Shown one piece after another: positions 25,701 through 34,095 of a stretch of DNA of 64,000 nt. The position numbers were made by a program, and so were the translations under genes. The DNA is from Methanocella_A sp963769045 (GTDB lineage: Archaea; Halobacteriota; Methanocellia; Methanocellales; Methanocellaceae): positions 62,001-126,000 of the forward strand of contig CAVYKK010000014.1 in assembly GCA_963769045.1 (NCBI GenBank), given 5' to 3'. Under the pieces are notes generated by a model. That model ran no database searches. It was not told where the DNA came from and was given only the letters and a program-made list of their open reading frames with translations. Each line of letters starts with the position of its first letter. Positions within the stretch are counted from its first letter, which is position 1.

Positions 25701-26771
25701 TCACTGGTCCGTGGTGCCTGTATCCTCTTGCTGCTCCCTGGAGAACTCGGGCACCACGGTGGAGAAGTAGTGTGTGAGCAGCACCAGCACGATAGCGCCG
25801 AGGAAGATGCCGGAGATGCCGAACACCAGCGGGCCGATGATGTAGGCGAACATGAGCAGGCCGGTGTTGATCTTGCCCCGGGCCAGGTAGGGCCCGACCA
25901 CGAAACCGGGCAGCGTCGTGACGAAGATGAAGATGAACAGGAACTCGAAGATGAAGAAGCCTATGTTCGGGAACAGCGCCCCTGCCGACATGCTGTTCAC
26001 AATCAAGTAGAGGGTCAGCGGCCCGACGACCAGCCACATACCGACGATGGGTATCAGTGCGCAAACACCCGTCAGGATGCCCAGCAGAATCGGCGCAGGT
26101 ATCTGCAGCGAGGGCACCGGCGCGAACATGTTCACCAACTGGTATGCGATGACGGCGATGATGGCGAAGAACACGATGCTCAGCAGGTTGCTGAAGAATA
26201 TCTTTTGCAGATCCGTGTCCACGTTCTGCATGTACCGTGTAAAAAGCCGGTTATGTTCCGTGATCAGCGTCGAGAAGGTCTTCTCGAACCAGGCCTTGAT
26301 ACGCAGGTCGTCTTTCAGCAGCGTGAACGCGATGAAGAAGATGAGGAACAGCTTGAACAGCAGGTCGGCGATGGTCGCGCCGGTCGCGACGATGAGCGAC
26401 TGCAGCGCCGGGATCGACCCGGAATAGCTGGAGATCGTCTTGTACCAGTTCTGGCTGGTGATGTCGCCGATGCTCAGGGTGCCGCTGGTCAGGTTCTGCT
26501 GGAACCGGGTGAACTCGGCGCTCGCGTTGGCGAGCGGCCCGGCCGGTATGGCGGCTGAGAGGCCGCTATCGCTGATCATCGACATCAGTTGCGAGATGCC
26601 GAACAGCAGCGTGTATGATATAATGATTATGAGCGGCAGCGCGAGCAGCAGCAGGCTGATCGTGACCGCCAGCCCGTCGTTATGGATGTACTTTTGTACC
26701 TTCCGCTTGATGGGACGGGTGATGTAATAGACGAAGATCGCGTAGACGAACACGTCGAGGAACGGCCGCAT
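25701..26771 (-). CDS. AI-2E-family permease, N-terminus frameshifted
   Basis: The 356-residue membrane protein belongs to the AI-2E/PerM transporter family (formerly UPF0118), with about eight transmembrane segments, a large extracytoplasmic loop (about residues 60-135) and a hydrophobic core such as LLGILTGVCALIPIVGMWLVVGP. The family exports small molecules or cations. The expected first segment lies upstream in another frame: from ATG 26853 it reads MAGLLEKVYNAKWIILGI, then one surplus base near 26790-26800 shifts into ALVLLLLWIMRPFLD. The intact gene would therefore be 25701-26853. Confidence 0.82.
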   Translation of the reverse strand: MRPFLDVFVYAIFVYYITRPIKRKVQKYIHNDGLAVTISLLLLALPLIIIISYTLLFGISQLMSMISDSGLSAAIPAGPLANASAEFTRFQQNLTSGTLSIGDITSQNWYKTISSYSGSIPALQSLIVATGATIADLLFKLFLIFFIAFTLLKDDLRIKAWFEKTFSTLITEHNRLFTRYMQNVDTDLQKIFFSNLLSIVFFAIIAVIAYQLVNMFAPVPSLQIPAPILLGILTGVCALIPIVGMWLVVGPLTLYLIVNSMSAGALFPNIGFFIFEFLFIFIFVTTLPGFVVGPYLARGKINTGLLMFAYIIGPLVFGISGIFLGAIVLVLLTHYFSTVVPEFSREQQEDTGTTDQ

Positions 26772-26898
26772 GATCCATAGCAGGAGCAGAACAAGCGCTA
26801 ATCCCGAGAATGATCCACTTGGCGTTGTATACCTTCTCCAGCAAGCCGGCCATGATAGGATAATATATTTATTAGGCTATTAACCTTATCTATTCACC

Positions 26899-27093
26899 AT
26901 GAGTGACTTCTTCAAGGGAAAAAAATGTGAAATTTGCGGGAAACTCGCCACCCGCGCCCACTTCGGGCGGCTGCTGTGCGACTCGAACGAGTGCCTGTGC
27001 GAAGCCCGGGAGACGAAGGAGTGCATCGGCAAGACCATGGAGCCCCCAAAGGGTACCGTCAGGCTCGACGATCTGGTGAAAGGCAAGAAGTAA
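26899..27093 (+). CDS. Small cysteine-rich protein, probable zinc ribbon
   Basis: A 64-residue protein with CEICG near residue 10 and CDSNECLCEARETKECIG, giving five or six cysteines able to form a zinc-binding knuckle, and lysine-rich ends. Codon use and a clean ATG 45 bases from the divergent permease gene support a real gene; ATAATATATTTATT in the shared gap can serve as TATA for both. I do not recognise a family, and nucleic-acid binding is only a guess from size and charge. Confidence 0.65.
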   Translation: MSDFFKGKKCEICGKLATRAHFGRLLCDSNECLCEARETKECIGKTMEPPKGTVRLDDLVKGKK

Positions 27094-27229
27094 GAAACGC
27101 TCGGCGGGATCGGTCTCATACCTTGTTGGGGCGGTATCGCACTCGCGCGCGGGCGCCGACCTGTACAGGCCGCTCGCTTTACAGCCCGGGAACAAATCAG
27201 CCCGGGGCTAGTTTTATCGCAAAGTCCGG

Positions 27230-27622
27230 CTACAGCTTCGCATGTTTTTTCATGAACTCGTCGGGAGTATAGACGTCCTTCAACGCCGTAAAGTGTTTCG
27301 TATTATTTGTGATCATAGGGATTTTTCGCTTATATGCATATGCTGCTATTGCATGATCCCGTCCATGTTCTCTCATATCATGCTTAACGGCTGCATTTTG
27401 TGCCGCTAATAGCGCTAACCCGTTATCGAATGGTACGATAATGACTTTCAATCCGGCAAGCATGGAAATGAAGCTGGCGAGGGAAACCCCTTGCTTTTTC
27501 CTCTCGTGATAAGCGCATTCCATATACGCCATCGAAGGTAAATAGACGTTGACCTTATTATCGGCGACCCACTGGAGAAAATCGATGTGCGAGAACACGT
27601 TTGAATCGATGCAGATGTCCAT
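27230..27622 (-). CDS. PIN-domain ribonuclease toxin (VapC-like)
   Basis: The 130-residue protein begins MDICIDSNVFSHIDFL with the first catalytic Asp of the PIN fold, has a central acidic residue (YMECAY), and ends with GRDHAIAAYAYKRKIPMITNNTKHF, where D and the NNTKHF strand are typical. PIN toxins cleave RNA. It lies three bases downstream of a VapB/AbrB-type antitoxin gene on the same strand, the standard toxin-antitoxin arrangement. Confidence 0.85.
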   Translation of the reverse strand: MDICIDSNVFSHIDFLQWVADNKVNVYLPSMAYMECAYHERKKQGVSLASFISMLAGLKVIIVPFDNGLALLAAQNAAVKHDMREHGRDHAIAAYAYKRKIPMITNNTKHFTALKDVYTPDEFMKKHAKL

Positions 27623-27625
27623 GGG

Positions 27626-27868
27626 CTATTCCTCGGCGAACCGTAAGCCTTCCCTGCACTCCTTTTCCGTCTCATCGAAGTCTTTAAATGTCTCGGCGAC
27701 CTCCCGTATCAAATCTTTCAGGTTCCGTACGGTAATTTTGTCATCCTCCTCGACGAAAACGACGGTGTCGCCGGGTTTAAGGCCCAGTGCGTTACGGATT
27801 TTGCCCGGGACCGTAATTTGGTTCTGGCTCGATAATTTACTTGAGACTTCTTCCAAAGTAACCACCAA
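27626..27868 (-). CDS. AbrB/SpoVT-type antitoxin (VapB-like)
   Basis: The 80-residue protein has a swapped-hairpin AbrB DNA-binding domain: SSQNQITVPGKIRNALGLKP followed by GDTVVFVEEDDKITV. The acidic C-terminal tail (TEKECREGLRFAEE) would bind and neutralise the PIN toxin encoded directly downstream. The complex probably represses its own promoter; the AT-rich region at 27869-27910 is the likely operator. Confidence 0.85.
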   Translation of the reverse strand: MVVTLEEVSSKLSSQNQITVPGKIRNALGLKPGDTVVFVEEDDKITVRNLKDLIREVAETFKDFDETEKECREGLRFAEE

Positions 27869-28027
27869 TTGTTAAAGTATAGTTTTAAAGTTAAATGATA
27901 TTAAGTTATCGGACCATATTGTCTCTCCAGAATAAGCGCGCTGGAGGGCAAGTGAGAAATGTGGATTTTTCTGTTAATGCTATCAAAAATTTAGCCTTGC
28001 TTATGCTGTGCGACCCCTGTCAGGCCC

Positions 28028-28128
28028 GCCAAGGGCGCCAAGAGCCAAGGGCGCCAAGAGCCAAGGGCGCCAAGACTTTTTTTGATGGGACTCTCAGGTA
28101 TGGGGACGCCAAGGCACCAAGAAATCAG
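28028..28128 (+). repeat. Three perfect 16-bp tandem repeats (half copy of the hairpin family)
   Basis: GCCAAGGGCGCCAAGA occurs three times without a mismatch at 28028-28043, 28044-28059 and 28060-28075. A T-run, GGGACTCTCAGG..GGGG-like loop and GACGCCAAGGCACCAAGAA follow, but the inverted arm found in the 40.4-kb element is absent. The rest of 27869-28269 contains no supportable gene. Confidence 0.8.
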
Positions 28129-28269
28129 CATGGGCATTCTTGTCGATACGTCTGAACACCAGATAACTGACTTACATGCAATAGTATACTTGCCAGAAAG
28201 CACGAATTATACTATTAATTACGTATCGAGTCACGAACAGTTAAAGTGGGACTAAAAAGAAGAAAAAGA

Positions 28270-29796
28270 TCAGGCCCTCGCCCTGATCTTCGGGGCTGCC
28301 TTTAGCTGAATATCGTACAGCCCGCCGTACTTCTCCTTAACATAGTCGATGAAGAAGTCCTCGCTGATCGGGCTGCCCGTCACGCGCTTCATCAGTTCGG
28401 CAGTGCCATATCTCTTCCCATGCCGGTGCACGTTCTTCCGCAGCCAGCCCAGCATCACGCTAAGATCGCCTGCCGCAATACTGTCCTCGATATCAGGCAT
28501 CTGCTTCTTCGCCGCATCCCATAGCTGGGCCGCGTAAAGGTTACCCATCGTGTAGGACGGGAAGTACCCGAACCCGCCGCCTGACCAGTGGACGTCCTGC
28601 AGGCAGCCTTCGGCGTCGTTGTGCACGGGGATGCCCAGGTATTTCTCGAAGCGCTCGTTCCAGAACGCCGGTATGTCCCTGGTCTTCAGCTTACCGTCGA
28701 AGATAGCCGCCTCGGCCTCGAACCGCAGTGCGATGTGCAGGTTGTATGTCAGCTCGTCGGCCTCAGTGCGGATGTAGGATGGCGCCACGCGGTTGATCTC
28801 GTGGTGCCATGCGTCGAGGGGCACTTTCTTGAATTTCGGGAAGGCCTGCTGCATCTGCGGGTAGAAGTGCTGCCAGAAAGGCAGGCTGCGGCCGATCACG
28901 TTCTCCCAGAGCCGGGACTGCGACTCGTGGAGGCCCATGGATACGGCCTCGGCCAGCGGGGTGTCGAAGTACTTCGACTGGTAGCCCTGCTCGTACAGGG
29001 CGTGGCCCGTCTCGTGAATGATGGGGAAGATAGAGAAGTACGGGTTGTCCTCCTGGTACCGGAATGTGATACGGACGTCTCTCTGCGCACCGTTGGTGAA
29101 CGGGTGGGCCGAGAGGTCGATGCGGCCGCAGTTCAGGTCGTAGCCCATGCCGGTCGCGAGGACATTGAGGAATTTGCGCTGGTCCTCCAGCGGGTATTTG
29201 CCGGCCGGTATGGCGCTCTTCGGCGCGGGTGCATCCATGATCTGCTTCGAGATCGGCACCAGCTTCGCGATGAGCCGCTTGAACAGGGCTTCGACATCGC
29301 GCGTTTTCATGCCAGGTTCGTAGTCGTCCAGTAGCGCGTCGTACGGCTTGTCCTCGTAGCCGATATGCTCTGCGACCTGCTTCTTCAGGTCGATCATCCG
29401 TTCGAGCAGCGGGGCGTATTGCTTGAAGTTACTGTTCTTCCGTGCCTTGCCCCACGCTTCAAAGGCCAGCGAGCCGGTAATCGATATCTCCCTGACCAGT
29501 GGGCCAGGGACGCTCGACGCTTTCTTCCACTTGCGCTCTACCTCGCGGAGGATGACCGTCCCGTCCGGGGACAGTTCCTGCTTCTTCAGGGCGCTGATGA
29601 GTTTGCCCATCCTGTCTGAGGTCAATCGCTCGTGGATAATGCCTGCGATGGCAGAGCCCTGCTGTCCGCGCATCGCAAACGCGCCGGGAGGCATGTACGT
29701 CTGCTGGTCCCAGTCAAGGATACTCCCCACCTGCTCCAGCGTGCTGATCTCCTTTACCTTTTCTAAGAATTCCCTGTATTCGCTGCTGGTTGCCAT
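28270..29796 (-). CDS. M32 family carboxypeptidase (carboxypeptidase Taq type)
   Basis: A cytoplasmic zinc metallocarboxypeptidase of about 508 residues. The HEXXH zinc site reads HETGH in IIHETGHALYEQG, followed by the glutamate ligand region MGLHESQSRLWENVIGRS; DLNCGRIDLSAHPFTNG and YTMGNLYAAQLW are also family hallmarks. The likely start is MATSSEYREF at 29796, three codons inside the longest frame. A DUF89 gene lies 40 bases upstream on the same strand. Confidence 0.94.
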   Translation of the reverse strand: MATSSEYREFLEKVKEISTLEQVGSILDWDQQTYMPPGAFAMRGQQGSAIAGIIHERLTSDRMGKLISALKKQELSPDGTVILREVERKWKKASSVPGPLVREISITGSLAFEAWGKARKNSNFKQYAPLLERMIDLKKQVAEHIGYEDKPYDALLDDYEPGMKTRDVEALFKRLIAKLVPISKQIMDAPAPKSAIPAGKYPLEDQRKFLNVLATGMGYDLNCGRIDLSAHPFTNGAQRDVRITFRYQEDNPYFSIFPIIHETGHALYEQGYQSKYFDTPLAEAVSMGLHESQSRLWENVIGRSLPFWQHFYPQMQQAFPKFKKVPLDAWHHEINRVAPSYIRTEADELTYNLHIALRFEAEAAIFDGKLKTRDIPAFWNERFEKYLGIPVHNDAEGCLQDVHWSGGGFGYFPSYTMGNLYAAQLWDAAKKQMPDIEDSIAAGDLSVMLGWLRKNVHRHGKRYGTAELMKRVTGSPISEDFFIDYVKEKYGGLYDIQLKAAPKIRARA

Positions 29797-29837
29797 TTTT
29801 ATCAAATCCGATTAAACTATTAACGTAAATTGTCCGA

Positions 29838-30713
29838 TTACTCCGACAGCATGGCCACGTTCATGCCTTTCTTAGCCCCTATCGATGCCGCCACGGGCTC
29901 GCACTTGGCCCGGAGCAGGTACGCCATCGGCTTGAACCCTGCGTCGGAGAGCGATTCATAGTTAGCCATGCCCTTGCTGATGATCAGGTCGGCGCTGCGG
30001 AGAGCTTTAAGCAGTTCTGCCGGCGCCTCGTCCAGGCTGACACCCACGGCGTTGGAGCCGGTGGTCAGCACGTGGTCGACCTTTTTGTCCAGGCCCATGC
30101 GTTGCACTTCCTCCATGGTCACGTCCGTGAGTATGTACTCGCCCCGCACGACGAGCGTCACCTTTGTGCCCATCGACTTCAGCTGCTCGATCAGGAGCTC
30201 GTCGAAGTATATCTCGCCGCAGTTGTCCGCGAGATAGAGCACGTCCGCCCCCTTTGCGAGTGCCGCGATACGGCCGGTATCATCGATGTCAAGGCCCTGG
30301 GCGACCATCCGGTCCAGGAACTTTTTGAAGTCATGCGTCTCAACGTCGTGGCCCTGCACGCCGAAGTCAAAGGTGTTGCCTGCAATGGAAAGCAGCACGG
30401 CCAGCCGGAAGCGCTCTTCTGCTGGCGCACGCGCGATCAGGCCGCGGACATGAGGTATAGCCTCCGCCGCGAGCCTGTTGCTGAGTTCCTTGGCTGCCCG
30501 ATACGGGTCTTTGTCGCCTAATATCCCGTAGGCCTTCCGGTGGATGCCCGTGGAAATGTGTATGGCATCCGAGCCGGGCTTGAAGTGCTCGCGAAGATAG
30601 TCCAGCCCGCCCTGGACGGCCTTGAACCGGAGTTCTTTATCTTCCGTGGAAAGCTCTGCCTCGTACAGTACCCGGTTCAGCAGGCATGGCGCACATTGCG
30701 GGGTCGTCTTCAT
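29838..30713 (-). CDS. DUF89 family metal-dependent phosphatase
   Basis: Family members are damage-control phosphatases that hydrolyse harmful sugar- or cofactor-phosphate by-products. The 291-residue protein opens with a CAPC pair (QCAPCLLNR), contains SIAGNTFDFG and YLADNCGEIYFDELLIEQL with Asp and Asn metal ligands, and has LTTGSNAVGV and DLIISKGMANYE near the C-terminus. The archaeal subgroup with N-terminal cysteines is uncharacterised as to substrate. It precedes the M32 peptidase. Confidence 0.85.
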   Translation of the reverse strand: MKTTPQCAPCLLNRVLYEAELSTEDKELRFKAVQGGLDYLREHFKPGSDAIHISTGIHRKAYGILGDKDPYRAAKELSNRLAAEAIPHVRGLIARAPAEERFRLAVLLSIAGNTFDFGVQGHDVETHDFKKFLDRMVAQGLDIDDTGRIAALAKGADVLYLADNCGEIYFDELLIEQLKSMGTKVTLVVRGEYILTDVTMEEVQRMGLDKKVDHVLTTGSNAVGVSLDEAPAELLKALRSADLIISKGMANYESLSDAGFKPMAYLLRAKCEPVAASIGAKKGMNVAMLSE

Positions 30714-30876
30714 GATGATCGATCAACAAAGACGGCTTTTCTAATATATGCTTTCCCCGACGATGAAAATAGGAAATAGGTCAATACAGGGCATTCTGTT
30801 GTTTAAACGGCAGGGATATCGCCGGTAGCCGCCCGAGCCGCTCGCGCGCGTGCGTACGAAGGGACGTCTGTTGTGT

Positions 30877-32034
30877 TTACTTCAAGAGTTTACCGTCTTT
30901 GATCAATCGTTTCCGGCGCCCGTCCTTGTATTCCACTTCCAGTGTGACGTCCGGCGCAGTAACAAAATCCCAGTGCATCGCGCTCGAAACCTTACCGCCG
31001 TAGCCATCGCTGCGGCCGAAGGCCACGTGCACCGAGCCGCCTATCTTCTCGTCGGTCAGAATATAGCCGATAGCCCGGTCTATGACCGGGTTCAGGCCGA
31101 TGCCCAGCTCCGCCAGCTTGAGCGCGTTCGGCTTGCCGTGCTTGTCCATGTCGATCTCGACGAACTTCTTAAAGTTGTCCCGCAGGATATCCTGGCCTTC
31201 GCGGGCCGTGCATTTTTCCGGCATTAGCGTGCCGTCCTTGAAATACAGCCGGACGTCCCTGAGAATAGTACTACGTGTCAAATCGTCGATGGTCAGCGGG
31301 CAGACGATCGTCCCTTCCCCCGCAGTCTCCACCGGCGCGACGAATACTTCTCCTGCCGGCAGATTTGCGCCCCAGTCGCCCGTCGCTTCCTTTTCCGGGG
31401 ACCACATGCCATCGTCCGCGAGCAGTGTCCGGCCTTCGATGTCCACGTGGAAGTCCGTACCATGAGGATCGGTGACGTGGACATGTTTGGCACCGGCCAG
31501 CATACTCATCACGTGCCCGCAATTCGAGCGCAGTTGCCCGTAGTCGATCATGCAGCCGCCGATGGCCAGCTTTTCAAGGACCGGCAGGGGAACGCCATAC
31601 GTTTTCGCCATGCCTTCCGTAGCCCACCCCATATAGACCCATCGTTTCCCGGGATGACCGTAGATCGTATCCGTAATCGGCTGTCTGCCCTCTGATCTTG
31701 CCTTCAGCTTATCCTCGAATCCCTTCTTATACGACGGATCTCCGGTCGGCTCGATGACCACGTAAACGTCCATAGCCTTCGCCGCAGCCAGGCTGATCTT
31801 CGGGGTACGCAGGCACATCTCGACGCTGACAGCCTCCAGCACGCGACGCTGGAACCGGTCCGAAACCGCCGTAATGAACGGCTCGCCGCCCCGCCGGGCC
31901 ACGTCGACGCCGATCTCCTCGAGGAACGCCTGCTCATGCGCCCCGCCTACGATAAAGACGGCATCGCCATCCCTGACGTTGACGCTGTCGATCACGTGGG
32001 ATGCCAGCTCAGGAAATATCTTCGGGTCTACCAT
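30877..32034 (-). CDS. M29-like aminopeptidase
   Basis: A 385-residue cytoplasmic metallo-aminopeptidase related to thermophilic aminopeptidase T. HVTDPHGTDFHVDIEGRT and NLPAGEVFVAPVETAGEGTI are the family metal-site regions, and ELGIGLNPVIDRAIGYILTDEKIGGSVHVAFG is the C-terminal block. It removes N-terminal residues from peptides. A distant paralogue lies at 53134-54219. A GCGCGCGTGCG tract sits just downstream. Confidence 0.87.
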   Translation of the reverse strand: MVDPKIFPELASHVIDSVNVRDGDAVFIVGGAHEQAFLEEIGVDVARRGGEPFITAVSDRFQRRVLEAVSVEMCLRTPKISLAAAKAMDVYVVIEPTGDPSYKKGFEDKLKARSEGRQPITDTIYGHPGKRWVYMGWATEGMAKTYGVPLPVLEKLAIGGCMIDYGQLRSNCGHVMSMLAGAKHVHVTDPHGTDFHVDIEGRTLLADDGMWSPEKEATGDWGANLPAGEVFVAPVETAGEGTIVCPLTIDDLTRSTILRDVRLYFKDGTLMPEKCTAREGQDILRDNFKKFVEIDMDKHGKPNALKLAELGIGLNPVIDRAIGYILTDEKIGGSVHVAFGRSDGYGGKVSSAMHWDFVTAPDVTLEVEYKDGRRKRLIKDGKLLK

Positions 32035-32130
32035 GTTGTAATAGAACGTGCTCGACGAAGAAAAAGGATTGGAAATGACCTGTCCGGCAACTCCGCGCCG
32101 GCACTGTTCATTTCACGCGAATGCTCGCGT

Positions 32131-32556
32131 TTACTTTGCGCGGGTGTCCCGGTAAATGCGGTATCCCAGCACCCCGAAGATCACCAGCAGCAGACCGCAC
32201 ATAGCCCAGTCCAGTTCCGTGATCTGTGGCTTCAGCAGGAGTGAAGCGGTAAAGAAGATGACGGCTACTTCGATCAGCCCTTCGACGAATAACGTTGCGT
32301 AAAAGACCCTGTCCCTGGGAGGAAGCTCTTCCTCGAGGGATTCGAGCCTTATGTTGCCCGGCTCCACGCCGAGGAAACGGATGTAGTTACGGAGCTCCTG
32401 CCGGTCCAGCTCATCCTCGATCGTCGTGATCTTCATACCACGGCGCCGCTCGTTGATCTCCCTCACCTTCTTGTTGATGAGCTCGACCTTGCGAGAATAT
32501 GTGTCCATCCCCGTTTTTCCGTTCATACCTTCCATCCCCATTCCTAACCCTGACAT
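32131..32556 (-). CDS. Small membrane protein with N-terminal helical region
   Basis: The start at 32556 (MSGLGMGMEGMNGKTGMDTY) is preferred; the longer frame to 32691 runs through promoter-like DNA. The 141-residue product has a charged helical segment rich in K, E and R, probably coiled-coil (about 20-70), then two transmembrane segments (ATLFVEGLIEVAVIFFTASL and AMCGLLLVIFGVLGYRIY). No family is recognised. It is divergently placed from nothing and follows the NreA gene on the same strand. Confidence 0.65.
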   Translation of the reverse strand: MSGLGMGMEGMNGKTGMDTYSRKVELINKKVREINERRRGMKITTIEDELDRQELRNYIRFLGVEPGNIRLESLEEELPPRDRVFYATLFVEGLIEVAVIFFTASLLLKPQITELDWAMCGLLLVIFGVLGYRIYRDTRAK

Positions 32557-32661
32557 AGCGGCACATCGTACCGTTACGTAATGACGTATAGTCGTTACTG
32601 TAGAAGGTTTAAATACATTCTCGTATCGCCAGCAGAGCGAAATGCCTGTGCTGCAAGCCCT

Positions 32662-32773
32662 AGCATTGGACACGGAGGGCACAAATGGCACGAAGGGGGC
32701 AAGCCCATATCAGGATTCTACCAATGCCCCCTTTGTGCCCTTCGTGCCCTTCGTGCCCATTGTGTCCAATGCT
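32662..32773. repeat. Periodic hairpin abutting the NreA stop codon
   Basis: AGCATTGGACACGGAGGGCA and CGAAGGGGGC pair with GCCCCCTTTGTGCCCTTCG and CCCATTGTGTCCAATGCT. The right arm contains three TGCCCTTCG-type units. The loop has TATCAGGATTCTACC. The last base coincides with the first base of the nreA stop codon on the other strand, so it could serve as its terminator. Confidence 0.8.
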
Positions 32774-34017
32774 TAAAAGTAGTCGGTAAGCCGTCGTTGT
32801 TCCCGCATGTACCGGTACAGGCTGCTGGCCTTCAGCCAGTGTTGCACGGGCGTGTACAGACAGCCCTGCAGTGCCGCCATGGCCTTTTCGAGCGTGTCGA
32901 AGGTCTGCGGCACCGTCTTCAGCGCCTCCTTCGCCAGTTCCCTGAAGCGCCAGACGCCAAGCGGTATCCAGTCGTTCTTCACCTCAAGGAAGGCGATCGC
33001 CCCTGCCTGCCTGCCTGCGGTGTCGAGGTACTCCAGCACCGGGGCCCGGGCGGCGTAGTACGCGCCCGCCGTGTTGCTGGCATAATCTTTCCGGCCGTCA
33101 TATAATTCGAAGTCAGCTTCGACGCGGTAATTTGGGGCGCTGGCATGCCACAGCTCCAGGTTCTCGAACATCCACGGTGTCGGGGTCAGCAGGATTACCA
33201 CGTTGTTCGCAAGGGCTTCGGCGCGAAACAGCCGATACTCGTCTATCGTCGGATTGAACCGGACGCGGTCGGCCATGGACTTACCGATGATGTCGTCAAC
33301 CGCCGTGATACTCCATCCCGTCGGGACAAGGCGGCGATTGTCCTTTACGCCGAGCATGCCGACCGAGAAGAGACGGGTGATCTGCCGCTGGCTGATGCCG
33401 CTGTCGAACAGCTCGGCGACCCCGGGGGCCGCACGATAGTCGGTGTCGGAGACCACGCGGTCGACTTTCCGGGGTACAGAGGGGTTGTCGATCACAGACA
33501 GCTCCTTCAGGTCCGCGGACGGGCCCGTAGGCGCCTCACGCATGGAGAAGGAGACACGCATGTCCGGCCGTTTCTCGAAGGATGCCTCGGTGTCGACCGG
33601 CCGGTCGGATAAAACAAGCTCCTGGATTTTCTCCAGCATGCCCGAAGGGTCCGTGGCGCTATGGACCTCGATGACCGACTTGCTCCTGACCAGCTGGAAC
33701 CGGTTCTGCAATATCTCGTCGAACGAGTTGCCCAGCCATGCCTCGGAGTCCATGTGCATGGTATCGCCAGACAGCGGCGGTATCAAGGGACCGGCAATCA
33801 CCTTCGGGTAGCCGTAGCTCCCCACGAAGACGCCGGGCGGCGCGGACCCGGCGATGTCATTGCCGCTAAGCGATTCAAGGCCAAGATACGTCCGGGCCTT
33901 GACCAGGATGGGACAGACCTTCTTGCCGCACAGGCCCATGAAGCCCCGGCACCGGGCACAGAGCGACTCGCGTCGGCCCTCGGAATAGCCCGCCTCGAAA
34001 GTAGCCTGTCTCTGCAC
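32773..34017 (-). CDS. nreA: Archaeal DNA repair protein NreA
   Basis: Nre proteins act in archaeal DNA-damage tolerance together with PCNA. The 414-residue sequence has the N-terminal cysteine cluster CARCRGFMGLCGKKVCP (zinc site), the core PPGVFVGSYGYPKVIAGPL and FLEVKNDWIPLGVWRFREL, and a C-terminal QRRLTDYF that fits the PCNA-interacting peptide pattern QxxLxxYF. The C-terminal motif ends at the stop codon, as in known NreA. A periodic hairpin abuts the stop. Confidence 0.9.
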   Translation of the reverse strand: MQRQATFEAGYSEGRRESLCARCRGFMGLCGKKVCPILVKARTYLGLESLSGNDIAGSAPPGVFVGSYGYPKVIAGPLIPPLSGDTMHMDSEAWLGNSFDEILQNRFQLVRSKSVIEVHSATDPSGMLEKIQELVLSDRPVDTEASFEKRPDMRVSFSMREAPTGPSADLKELSVIDNPSVPRKVDRVVSDTDYRAAPGVAELFDSGISQRQITRLFSVGMLGVKDNRRLVPTGWSITAVDDIIGKSMADRVRFNPTIDEYRLFRAEALANNVVILLTPTPWMFENLELWHASAPNYRVEADFELYDGRKDYASNTAGAYYAARAPVLEYLDTAGRQAGAIAFLEVKNDWIPLGVWRFRELAKEALKTVPQTFDTLEKAMAALQGCLYTPVQHWLKASSLYRYMREQRRLTDYF

Positions 34018-34095
34018 GATAGACCCTTGGCGCAGCCAGTGGATAACATTTGCGCAAGTAGCGCGAAAATAATTTCGTGAAAGCGAAAATAACCG

